A stretch of 64,000 nucleotides of DNA from Nannochloropsis salina CCMP1776 (lineage: Eukaryota > Sar > Eustigmatophyceae > Eustigmatales > Monodopsidaceae), in the NCBI GenBank assembly GCA_004565275.1, contig SDOX01000001.1, positions 744,001-808,000 on the forward strand. The letters are read 5' to 3'. Each line of letters opens with the position of its first letter. The stretch's first letter is position 1. The notes beneath the pieces are model-generated. The model was not told the DNA's origin and did not search any database. It was given only the letters and a program-made list of their open reading frames with translations. Position numbers and translations under genes: made by a program. Positions 42,159 to 52,434 of the stretch are shown here, one piece after another.

Positions 42159-44887
42159 ATGACCGCGCGTCAGGCAACCAAGCCAAAGGCCTCGGGCCCC
42201 GCATCCATCACACGAGCGCCTCCCCCTCCGGGAGGTGTGTGGGGCGCCCGTCCCATTACGAACTTGCTGGCACCCAGTGCCGCTGCCACGTCTGTTGCCC
42301 CCGTGGGGGGGGCTGTGACGGCGGGAGGGAAGCTGCTTGTCAACGCCGACGTGTCCGGGAAGAAGACCTCGCGTGCACAATTTTTGCTGGCACGGGAAGA
42401 GATGTTGGCGGCGCAAACGCCGGTGCATGTGCTTTTGGTGGACGGGACGGAGGTGGAAGGTGTTTTCTGGTGCCATGACCCGGACTCCGGAAAAATCGTC
42501 ATTCGCATCGGCGGAAAGGTGAAGGTAGGGGCGGGTGCCAAGAGGGAGAAGTATGTGGAAGGGGCATTGCTGGTGGTGGAAGCCGAGCAGATCGACTCCT
42601 TTCGGACTCTGGCCCCAGTGCGGGAGGTGAGATGGGTGGGGGACGGGGTGGGAGGGCCGAGGGGCTCTGGAAGTTTCTCCACGGACGCCGACATCAGCCG
42701 GCAACGCGGGGCAGGGGAGAGCAAGGCCCGTCAACTCCAGCGTCTGGACGACAATTGGCTGACCGAGGGCCTGGGGCCGCAGGGAAATGGGGGAGGGGCA
42801 GGAAGGGAGGGAGGGCGGGGCCGACGGGGGGGAGGGACGCGGGGAGGCTTGGAGGGCGACGCGAGCGGCTGGGACCAATTTGCGGCCAACCAGGAGCGGT
42901 TCGGTGTCAAGGCGGAATTCGACGAAAATCTTTACACCACTCCCAAACCTTCCTTGTCGGCGGAGAAGGAGGCAGTGGCGGCCCGGCTGGCCCGTGAGAT
43001 CGAAGGGGAAAGCAGTCGGAACGTCCACGTGGCGGAAGAGCGGGGGCAAGTAGTCCAGTCCGATATGGACGAGGAGGACCGATTTAGTGGGGTTCTGTCG
43101 GGAAAAGGGGGCGAGGGGGACGGCGGGCGGGCGGCGGGTGCCTGGAGAACGGGGGCAGGGGGAGGGAAGAAGAAGGGGGCACTGGCAGGGGGCACAGGGG
43201 AGGGCGGGGCCGGAGGGGGCGGGCAGGGGGGCAGTGGGGGCTCCGGGAAATATCTCCCCCCCCATTTGCGAGGCCAGGTGCTGTCCGAGGGAAGCTTGAC
43301 TCCCCCCTCTCTGAGGGCCTCGGAGAGCGCGGGGGGGAGTGGGGGGGGGGACAGGGAAGGGGAAGGAGGAAGGCGGGAAGGAGGGCGAGAAGGAGGAAGG
43401 GGCCGAGGCAGGGGCGGTGACCAAGCCCGCTCCCACTGCGGACAGGGACGACAAAGGGGAGGACACCCCCTCCCTCCCTGCCTCCCTCCCTGCCTCCCTC
43501 CCTTCCTCCACCCCCGGCTCCGCCCCTTCGAACGGTCCCAGCGGCCCGGTCGCGGTGGCCACGCCCCCCGCGCAAAGCAAAGAGGAAGCCGAGAGGGAGG
43601 CCGCCCGGAAGAAACTCTCGGCGGGGGCCAAGGTCTNNNNNNNNNNNNNNNNNNNNNNNNNNNNNNNNNNNNNNNNNNNNNNNNNNNNNNNNNNNNNNNN
43701 NNNNNNNNNNNNNNNNNNNNNNNNNNNNNNNNNNNNAGGCGCGATGGGAGGAGGCGCTGGGGGAGGGGCCGAGTGGAGGGCCCGGGTACTACGGCTCAGG
43801 CATGGGCGGGGGACGGCCACCCTACGGCGGAATGCACGCTGTCCATCCGCACCGGTCCCGCCCCTCCCCCTCCCTCTTCCGCCCCTCACTATATGGGCCG
43901 ACGGCCACCCCTCCCCCTCCCCCTCCCGCGTCGGGGCCTCACGGGTACCCTTCCCCGCTGGCCCCGCCCCGGTCGCCTGGTATGGGGGGTATGTACATGT
44001 CCGGCCTCCCTCCCTCCCTCCCTCTCCCACCCCCTCAAGGCAGCGGGGGCATGTACGGGCACCCCATATACGGCGGCATGCAGCACCACCCGCATGCACC
44101 GCACGCGGGCCAGGCGCATGGGAGTCCCCTCCCTCCCTCCCTCCCTCCACCCTCCCAGGCACAGCCCCCGCCGGGGATGGGGCGCTACCCTTTGGTAGGA
44201 GGGCGAAGTTTGATGGCAGGAAGCGGCGGGGGAGGTCCCAGAGGGGCGTCTCCCTACATGTCGATGGGGCGATCGGTCATGTACGGCGAAGGGGGGGGCG
44301 GGAATATGGCAAGTGGGAGGGGCTGGGGGGGGGGAATGGAGATGCTTTATGGAGGGGAGGGGGGAGGGAACGAGCTGCCCATGGGGCCGGGAGGACACTA
44401 CCCCGCGGCGATGTACGGAGGGATGGGGATGGGTCATCCGGGTATGGGCGGGCGGGGAGGACGAGGAGGGCGGACTCCCAAGGGTGACCGGGGTCGTGGA
44501 GGAGGCTTCCTTGGGGGCGGAAAGGGCCTCGCGGGTGGCCCGGGAAGAGGCCCTGCCAAGGCACGAGGGGGCGGGCACATGGGCGTTCCCCACGGGTATA
44601 CGCCCTACCAGCAACAGTCTTCGCCGCAAGTGGCCCCCGGGCCTGGGGCCAACGGACCGGCGGCCTCGCAGGCTCCGCCCTCCCTGGCCACCCACGAACA
44701 TGATGTCGTGCCACCCATATCCCCTTCTGGGAAAGGCTTTGAGCCGACGGGCCGTCCTGCGCCCGCGCAGGGAGCATCTTCAGCCCAGCCTCCTACCTCC
44801 TCCACCTATCGCACTTCTTCAGCCACGGACTCGGTCGAGGCTGTAAAGTCGTCGGGAACGCCTGCCGCGGATTCAGGGAGTAAGTGA
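42159..44887 (+). CDS. ataxin-2/Pbp1-like RNA-binding protein (interrupted by gap)
   Basis: The ATG at 42159 starts a frame with an Sm-like domain at residues about 80-155 (TPVHVLLVDGTEVEGVFW, ALLVVEAEQIDSF) and an LsmAD domain at 237-282 (GWDQFAANQERFGVK, DENLYTT, ARLAREIE), followed by KYLPPHLRG. These are the ataxin-2 hallmarks. The frame then must change between about 43330 and 43420, in a G-rich run, to the frame giving PPAQSKEEAEREAARKKL and SAGAKV up to the Ns. This is either a homopolymer error or an unseen intron. LSAGAKV resembles the start of a PAM2 motif (poly(A)-binding protein contact), cut by the gap. After the gap a third frame encodes a Gly/Met/Pro/Tyr-rich tail to 44887. The protein should act in mRNA stability and stress-granule biology. 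The tail model is approximate. Confidence 0.82.
43637..43736. other. assembly gap of 100 N
   Basis: Exactly 100 N bases, the conventional size for a gap of unknown length, fall inside the ataxin-2 coding region in G-rich low-complexity DNA. Confidence 0.98.
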
Positions 44888-45270
44888 TGGATACATTTGG
44901 TGGGGATGGCTGGAATCCCGGGACGGATGGGGCGCGCAACACAAGTTTGGGGTTGCGGTTGCATAGTGTATTTAATAGATGCTACGGTGTAATATGGATC
45001 GAAATGTGGAGGGAAAAACTGGAGGCGCAGGAGAGGAGGTCCGACGAGTCGTTGGAGGTCGTAGGCACCGTAGTAACTGATGAAAAACATAAGTGCACCA
45101 GAAGCAAAACGAGACCTGCGCCTAGCTTTTTTTAAAAATTGGTGCACAGTTCCTGATTTATCCCGGCGTGAATAGCTTCCCCTGGGCCGTTGCGTTGTCT
45201 TGCCCATCTTATGTTCCGAGCTACTCCCCTCCAAGCCGATTCGATCCTCGATCTCGTTCAAGAAAAACAT
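44806..45270 (-). CDS. candidate hypothetical membrane protein
   Basis: An open frame of 154 codons starts at ATG 45270, or at the in-frame ATG 45207 (MGKTTQRPRGS). From the second start it has a basic N-terminus, then SGALMFFISYYGAYDLQRL, a short hydrophobic helix. Its last 80 bases run antisense to the end of the ataxin-2 gene. The C-terminal part (from about 44990 down) is less convincing and may be intron or trailer. I know of no family. It could instead be an accident of the 5' flank of SMC6. Confidence 0.33.
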   Translation of the reverse strand: MFFLNEIEDRIGLEGSSSEHKMGKTTQRPRGSYSRRDKSGTVHQFLKKARRRSRFASGALMFFISYYGAYDLQRLVGPPLLRLQFFPPHFDPYYTVASIKYTMQPQPQTCVARPIRPGIPAIPTKCIHHLLPESAAGVPDDFTASTESVAEEVR

Positions 45271-45544
45271 TAAAAACCTCGTATGGGGGACAAGGAGTCT
45301 CTAGGAGCGCTTGACATGCACGCGTACACTCGTGCAATATGCGGGGAGCGTGGTGATCTGCACGAGACCGTCGTGCGGTGCCAGTATTTAGGACTTGTGC
45401 TGTGGGTTCTATTTGCCAGCTTCGAATCCCGCCCTTCCCGCCCTCCTTGGAATGATTTTAAAACCTGCTCCTTACCAATGTTTCTCGACGAATGTGGTGC
45501 CTCATTTCAATCTACAGGGGGCCCTGGCACGCACACACGCGTCC

Positions 45545-48500
45545 ATGGCATCGGATAGCGAGGACAAGGAGAACATGGTACGATCGGTGCTGCAGAAAGA
45601 CATGGAAATCGAGGAAGAGGAAGAGGAGGAGGAGGAGGAGGAGGAGGGGGAGGAGGTAGGAACCACGGAAAAGCGCGGCCGAAAGCGGGCTGGCAAGAAA
45701 CAGGCTGCTCATGGGAAAGCAGCACGTCCTACTAAGCGTCATACATCGGGAGATGGCGATTTGAGGCTGCAGAGGGAAGACGAGGCGTTGGGTGACAAAA
45801 CAGGAGGCACGGGAAGCATGGACGAGGAGAAACGTGCGGCGAAGGAGGAGCAAGACGGTGTAGGCTTGGGGATGGAGTCGGATTCGGAGGAGGACGAAGA
45901 CCCGGATACCACGCGTCAACTGGGGGCTATAGAAGCCGGCAAACGGTACGCGGTCCTGAATCCCATGGGCAGGCCGGCGGAGACGGGCGTGATCGTGAAA
46001 ATCTACTGCGAAAATTTCATGTGCCATCGGAAGCTGTCCATCAACCTGTGTCCAAACGTCAACTTCATTCACGGTCAAAATGGAAGCGGGAAATCCGCCA
46101 TACTTGCCGCGTTGCAGATCTGTTTGGGCGCACGTGCCAATGTAACGCACCGGGGGGCGCGACTCAGCGACATGATTCGGCAGGGGCATGACGGCCACGC
46201 CATTGTCCGTGTCAGCCTCCTCAACAAAGGCCCGGATGCCTACGAGAACGACAAATACGGGGACTACATCACCGTGGAGCGGCGCATCGAACGGCATGCG
46301 AGTGGTTGTGGCTACCGGCTCTTGCGGGGAGACCCCTTCAAGGGGGGCCCCGGGCACCTGCAGCTGGTATCCAAGAAGAAGGAAGACTTGGACCGGCTTT
46401 TGGACTTGTTCAACATCCAGATCGAGAACCCGTGCGCCTTGCTCGACCAGGAGAACGCCAAGAAATTTATTCAGGGGGACGGCTCCGAGAAATACCGTTT
46501 TTTCGAACGGGCCACGGTGCGTTTCCCCTCCCCTTGCTCTTCCCTGCCTCCCTCTTTGTACCTTTCCTTCCGGACAAGGGTCAGGATTTGATATGTTTGC
46601 TCCCCGCTTTCCTTTCTCCTTCCTCCGCACCACGCGGCCATGTCTCTGGGACCGTCTTGGGCGGGCGGGCCGGGGCTAGGGTGCCCTCATCCTCCATCCT
46701 CATTCGGCAGCCATTCGACACACGACTTTCACCCCACGCGCCCTCGGATGTCCCTTACCATCCATTGCCCACGTTTTCCACCAGGACATCGAGCGCCTGC
46801 AGACCCAGCTTTCCAAACCCAGGGAGGTGCTTCGCAACACCGAAGAAATCCTACGGCAGCACGAGGAGAATCTACCGCGCCTCAAGTCGCAATACAAAGA
46901 GCTGCAAAAGGTGCGTCTCTCCCAACTTGTTCCTCCTCCTTTCCCTGGCACCTGTCTTAGTCCAAATTCGGAGAGAGCCTGTTCCGGCCATCCCACTCCC
47001 CCCCCTTCGCCCCCCATCCCCTATCCTGACACCCAGCTCGTCGACAGCATGGAGGGTCTAGAGCAGAAGGAAGAGGAGATAAAGCACTTGAAGGTGCAGC
47101 TTGTGTGGTCCGAGGCCCAGGACAAAGAGAAGGAACGGCAGGAGGCAGGCAAGGCCGTGGCGCGGAATGAGCGGCAAGTGATCAAGATCAGGGAGGCCCT
47201 TGTCAAGGCCGAAGAGATGCGGGAGGAGCAAGGGCAGCGGGCAGTCGAACTGGAGAAGAAAGTCACGGAGCTGAAGGAGCGGACGCAGGACGCAAAACGG
47301 ACGATGCAGGACCTGAAAACGCAGCTGAGCCGACGCAGACTCCCCATTGCGACGTTGGAGAAACGGGTGGCCGTGAAGACGGAGGAAATCAGGAAATACT
47401 TGGCCAAGAAAAAGGTGAAAAAGAAGGAAATGGAGGAGGAGCAGGAACGTTTGACCGCGCAGAGCGAAGCGGACCTGGGCCCCTTGGTTCAAGAGCGAAA
47501 GGAGCTAGAAGATGCCCTGGCGGGGGTGGAAACAAGGCGGGCGGCGCTGGAAGTCGAGCAGGAGCAAACGCTCGCGGAGATGGAGGAGGTTAAAAAAGCG
47601 GGAGACGTGGCGCGCTTCGACGTGATGAATGCACAGGGGGCAGTGAAGCGGATGGAGAAAGAATTGCATTGCCTGGGAAGGGACGGAGCGGGAGGGAACA
47701 ACCCAGTGGCGGTGTATGGGGAGGCTGTGATGGGAGTAGTAAGGGAAATCCAACGGCAGAAGAAACGTTTCCGAGAAGTGCCCGTCGGTCCCATCGGCCT
47801 TCATGTCAAGGTGAAGGACGGCGCCCAGGAATGGGCTGGCCCCGTGGAGAGTGCCATCGCCGGCATGCTAAGCGGCTTCATCGTCACCTCTCACGAGGAT
47901 CGCCGGGTCCTCCAAGACGTCATGCGGAACGTGCGACAAGCGGACAATTTGTCCGTCTATACAGTCACCCCTGGCCTCCCACGCCACGTGCTCCAAACAT
48001 CCCGGGGTTCCAACGTCCTGAACGGCGTGCCCTTCCACATGGTGGCTGACTGCGTGGCTGTCGATAACGATTACGTGTGGAACTGCTTGGTGGATTGGGC
48101 TAAAATGGACGGGTCAGCGCTCACGCAGACCACGGCGGGGGCCAAGCAAATGGCCGGCTCGCAAGGTCGCTTCCCAGGGCCCATCAAAGTCGTGTACGAC
48201 ATGACCGATTACTTGACAGAGTTTAAGAACAAGTCGTGCATTCAGCGGTTCGTGAGCAACAAGGGCCGGCGGCGGTTGGGGATGGATAGCTCCGCGGCGC
48301 GTCTGAATTTACAAAGGGATCTAGCATCGGCCAAGGCGGAAGCAGCGAGGGTTGTCAGTGCCGCACAGCAGCTGGATGAGCAAGGACGAAGATTGCAAAC
48401 ACGATTGCAACAGATAAGAGCGGAGATCCGCAAAATGGAAGGGGAAGTCAACGCCTTGGAAGACCGCATTCGAACGGTGAAATACCACATCAATGATGCG

Positions 48501-49613
48501 AGTCAAGCAAAAGAGGCAGCCATGGATTTGGAAGCGGTACAACGGGAGATTGACGCCTATGACGAACAAGTGAGGGACCTACAAGCCCAACAATCACAGG
48601 ACAAGGCGGAGAAACAGCGGTTGGAGGAGGATGTGAAACCTTTGGTGGATCGGGAGGCGGACGAGGCCAAGCGGAGCAAAGCCTTGGAGATGGAAGTGGC
48701 GGCGGAGCAAGCGTTGATCAGCGAATGCCTTGGTCAACTGGAGGAGGCGGATATTCGAGTCAAGAAGTGTCAGGCAGGCCTGCTGAAAGCTCAAGCAGAG
48801 GGAAAGGATCTCCAGGAGGGACTCGTAACGGCGACAACACTAGCAGAGGAAGCGATGAAGGGCGTGCGACTCTACACGCGGAATGCTTTGGGGGAGGATT
48901 GGAATGGGGAGGATGTGCTCCCGTCCGGGACCTGGGAACAGCTGACCAAGAAGTTAAAGGAGAAGGAGCGCCGACTGGTGGCAGCACGCGCGCAGCATCA
49001 AACTCGGGACTCGGTGGCCACGGTGCGCCTGAAAATGGTTAATGCCTACGAGGCGTATGTTGAGAAAAAGCGGCAGATCGAAGCGCAGAGAAAGAATTTG
49101 GATCGTTTGGAGCAAGGGCTGGATAAACGGAAGAGGAACCTACGGAGTTTCCGCAAGTACATCGTCCGTCGGGCCACCATAGCCTTTGATACCGTGCTGC
49201 AGCATAAAGGTAGCGCAGGAAAGCTCGATTTCAAAAATCGGGTGCTGGAAATGGAGATGAGAACGAATGCGATGGACGAGTCATCGGTGAGCAAGAACGT
49301 CAAAGAATTGTCTGGGGGGGAGCGCTCCTTCACGACGCTCGCCTTCTTGATAGCCTTGGGCGACGCAATCGAATCACCCTTTCGGATCATGGATGAATTT
49401 GACATCTTTATGGATGCCGTCGCCAGAAAAACGGCGCTGGATTTGCTGGTGAAGACCGCCACGCGTGAGGACATGCAGCATCGTCAATTCATCTTCATCA
49501 CACCCCAGGACCTTGGGCACGTGCGGGATAAGGTATCGAACACCTTCAAGATCCACAAACTACTGCCTCCAGAGCGGAGCATGGGGGTCATCCAGCAAAC
49601 AACCTTGACATAG
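45545..49613 (+). CDS. SMC6: SMC6, SMC5/6 complex ATPase
   Basis: Exons are 45545-46516, 46785-46910 and 47037-49613 (1224 residues), all phase 0. Intron 2 is 126 bp, stop-free and a multiple of three. The ATG at 45545 (MASDSEDKEN) gives an acidic, Lys/Arg-rich N-terminal extension of about 150 residues including a run of 12 Glu, longer than most SMC6. Walker A is GQNGSGKSAILAALQICLGA at about residue 177. Long coiled-coil arms flank a hinge (PVGPIGLHVKVKDGAQEWAG, from about 613). The C-terminal head has the signature ELSGGERSFTTLAFLIALGD and Walker B FRIMDEFDIFMDAV, matching SMC6 rather than SMC5. With SMC5 and Nse subunits it acts in DNA repair and sister-chromatid resolution. All ATPase motifs are intact. 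Confidence 0.95.
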
Positions 49614-50280
49614 CAAATAGGGACGTGCCCCACAGGAGCGTCACAGGAGATTTTAGGTGCATGAGTATGAATAAAAAGGCGAAGATCGTGAAGACGTTAG
49701 GTTGGAGGACAGCATGGGCGAGATGACAAAGTATAGGAGAATACCTATATGATCGCGACTGTGTCATAAACGTGCAGACTGTATGTATTAGCGAAAGAGC
49801 ACTTATGATAACATCGGGCATCAAACAAACGTTGATGCCACGTATCAACGGATACCTCCAGAAAGCATGTCATGGGGGGGGTGGGGGGGGAAATGGACTG
49901 CTTGAGAAAGTTCGGATGAAGGAGGGGTGGCCAAGGGGCGAGCCATCGAGAAGGACCAGCCAATGCTGCCATGACAGAGCATGCCTCCCTTACGATCGAG
50001 CGAGATGTATGTTCCTGGTACAGTACGTAAGGCGCAGGGGTGACTAATAAAATGTAAAATAGCCGGGAATGCCTCTCGTCTGAGGAAATGGTTCCAAAAC
50101 ATGGTCTTCCCCTGAGATCGCGCTAGGAGGTAACACAAAGTAACAATGGCAGAGCCTACGGCAGAGTCGCGCCCATGACTGTAACACTTTCTATGCACGA
50201 AACTATTCCTCTCCGTTATAATTTACATAGCTCCCATCCGGTCAATCCCCGACCTCGGAAACCCCCCACCGCTGTTGGGG
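49614..50280. other. convergent intergenic region
   Basis: These 0.67 kb lie between the 3' ends of SMC6 (+) and the LRR-kinase (-). G-runs occur at about 49876-49890. No gene is seen. Confidence 0.4.
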
Positions 50281-52116
50281 TCACGCCATGGCCACAAAGG
50301 AAGACAAACGAGCATACAAAGAGGCAAAAGTGGGGCGAGCCTCCACTTGGTCCCAGAGACATGTCTCCACCAGGTCTTGCATGAATTCTAGTGTGGCCGA
50401 GGAGACAGACGGTGGGGCGGTGGGGCAGGTCGACGAAGAGGAACGACCGAGGGAACCGAAGGGGGACGACGCCCTTCGCCTTTTCTCCTCCTTCTGTGGG
50501 AAGCTTACTCTCTGTACGCCCTCTTGTGCATCCAGCCGAGGAAGCAAGTCCGCTAGAAGCAGCCCAAAGGCTCGCACCTCCAGCTTTTCCAAATCTAGAC
50601 CCTCCATGCCCTCCTCTCTGCCGCCTCCCTCCCCCACGCTGTACAAAAAGGCAGCGCCGTAATCCAATAGGGTAGTGTTACCCTCCTCGTCCACCACACA
50701 ATTATGCGCGTACACGTCACCGTGAAAGATCCCCTTGGCGTGGAGATGCATCAGAGCTGCGGCAAGATTGTGCGCTATGCGAAGCACTATCGCATGGGAG
50801 TACCGCCGTCCTTCCTCCCATCGACACCGGAGCATGCTGGTGTGGTCCGGTTTGCCAGCCATGGCCTGACCGGGCACAAGGTCCATAACAACCCCGATGG
50901 GGCGCAATCCCTCCGTGCCGTATCTTAGCCCCCCCCGCCCAGCCTCCCCTTCGTCCTCCACAAGTAGAGCCCGCGCTTTGCTTAAGTTTGGGTGCTCCAG
51001 AAGGCACAGGACTTCCAACTCATCGATCGCCCGCCCATCTGGCGAGACGTCATGACGGAAGATCTTCACGGCCACCTGCTCCTTGGCTTTCTTCTTTTTT
51101 TTAGGGGTAAGCCTCCTTTTCCAGGACGAGGAGGAGGCGGAAAGAGCGGCTGCGGTCCCGGCCTCCAACTCCGACAAGAACACTTCTCCCGAGGCTCCGT
51201 CACCCAGTTTTCGCTCAAGTTGCAAAGCCTTCCGCGGTATCGAGGGGGGAACCTCGATGTAGCGGCCGCCGGTGCACGCAGTCGTGGTATTGCTTGTGGC
51301 ATGATCGATGCTCCTCCCTCTTGCGCAAGCACCTCTGCCGCCGCGATGACCTTCCATGGCCCACCACTGTGCTCCATCCTTTTCTACAGGGCCTAAAGTA
51401 TTGCGGGAAAACGCGTCGCAGAATTTAGAGCCGCCCAGTGAGAGCCATGTGAGGGACGGTGCTCGAGCGAGGGAAACAGGGATGGAGAGTAACTTCGGAT
51501 TCCCAGCGGCACGAAAGAGTTCCAAAGAGCGCATGTTCCCCATTTCCTCCGGCAAGGCCTGCAAATCATTAAACGATGCTTGAAACTTGCGGAGATTCAC
51601 GAGTCTACCGATGCTGGGAGGCAAATTGGTGAGTCCGTTGTTCGTGACGTATAGCGCCACAAGGCCCGTCAGGTCGCCGATGGAGGCTGGCAAGGCTGTG
51701 AGTCGGTTGTCTTTTAGGCCCAATATTTCTAGCTGTGCGAGTTGACCGATCTCAGACGGGAGGGATGTCAAGGAGTTGCCCATCAGATTGAGGATCCGAA
51801 GGCTGCGCATTTGGAATACCTCTGCGGGTACAGAAGTCAGACCTTGAAAAGCCAAATCCCTCTTGATTTCTTCATGGCAGAGTGATTGCGGTTCCTCTTC
51901 CTTCTCTGACTCTTGCAGGTGTGGCTTCAAAGCGCAACATTCTAAACGCTTTTTCTTTTTGCTGTTTTTTTTCATCGCGACGTAAGCACTAGCCAGAAAA
52001 GTGAGCAACCCGGCTGCGAGTAGCACATAGCGCCGGCGCTGGGAAAATAAAAATCCCATGATGCCAATTTTGTAACCCAGAGAATGATAGTCGTAGCCAA
52101 TGATACGTACTGTCAT
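50281..52116 (-). CDS. membrane-anchored LRR protein kinase
   Basis: A single exon of 611 residues. A hydrophobic helix at about residues 30-48 (VLLAAGLLTFLASAYVAM) follows a short basic segment (SQRRR), suggesting a type II or signal anchor. Six or so leucine-rich repeats span about 85-235 (LRILNLMGNSLTSLPSEIG, LEILGLKDNRLTALPASIG). The kinase domain (about 305-605) has GDGASGEVF, VAVKIF, the catalytic loop HGDVYAHN (about residue 462) and LDYGAA in place of DFG. HGD-x-YAHN is the form I know from a plant and bacterial LRR-kinase group, so the missing Arg in HRD does not by itself mean it is dead; the metal-binding Asp of DYG is kept. It is shorter than plant receptor kinases and has the LRRs and the kinase on the same side of the membrane segment, so it is unlikely to be a cell-surface receptor. 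Confidence 0.82.
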   Translation of the reverse strand: MTVRIIGYDYHSLGYKIGIMGFLFSQRRRYVLLAAGLLTFLASAYVAMKKNSKKKKRLECCALKPHLQESEKEEEPQSLCHEEIKRDLAFQGLTSVPAEVFQMRSLRILNLMGNSLTSLPSEIGQLAQLEILGLKDNRLTALPASIGDLTGLVALYVTNNGLTNLPPSIGRLVNLRKFQASFNDLQALPEEMGNMRSLELFRAAGNPKLLSIPVSLARAPSLTWLSLGGSKFCDAFSRNTLGPVEKDGAQWWAMEGHRGGRGACARGRSIDHATSNTTTACTGGRYIEVPPSIPRKALQLERKLGDGASGEVFLSELEAGTAAALSASSSSWKRRLTPKKKKKAKEQVAVKIFRHDVSPDGRAIDELEVLCLLEHPNLSKARALLVEDEGEAGRGGLRYGTEGLRPIGVVMDLVPGQAMAGKPDHTSMLRCRWEEGRRYSHAIVLRIAHNLAAALMHLHAKGIFHGDVYAHNCVVDEEGNTTLLDYGAAFLYSVGEGGGREEGMEGLDLEKLEVRAFGLLLADLLPRLDAQEGVQRVSFPQKEEKRRRASSPFGSLGRSSSSTCPTAPPSVSSATLEFMQDLVETCLWDQVEARPTFASLYARLSSFVAMA

Positions 52117-52434
52117 GTGTGTCGCGTGGAAATGGTAAGAATTATTAAGACCTGAGATGCTTTTTTGCCATGTTGATGGTCGATAGAAAGACGCAGGCCG
52201 TTACCTGTTGTGAGTTGAAGCACTCGCAATGGCAGCAAGTCCAACTTGCTGACTAAAGGCGCGTCTTCGCAGGAATATACGCTCCAAAGTAGCTATACAT
52301 ATTGAAATGCTTTCTTTTGTACTTTTCTTCCAGTACGACGGGCACGTCTCTTTACAAGTGCAGGGCAAGCGAACAAGTGGCTCCCGCGACCTTGACGTCC
52401 GGAACGAAGGAGTACGTCGTCATTCCACCCGATC
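52117..52434. promoter_or_regulatory. compact divergent promoter region
   Basis: Only 318 bp separate the ATGs of the LRR-kinase (-) and the dienoyl-CoA reductase (+), so both promoters must share it. I see no defined motif. Confidence 0.45.

Noticed and set aside
42093-44162. Long - strand frame through the ataxin-2 region and the Ns
   Set aside because: The frame is open only because of G/C-rich repeats and the N run. The opposite strand carries clear Sm and LsmAD domains.
45380-45450. tRNA-like T-arm sequence TTCGAATCC
   Set aside because: No acceptor stem, D-arm or anticodon arm could be placed around it.
45395-45544. N-terminal extension of SMC6 upstream of the ATG at 45545
   Set aside because: The frame is open but does not look like protein and includes non-acidic hydrophobic sequence unlike the SMC6 N-terminus. 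The ATG at 45545 opens a natural acidic leader.
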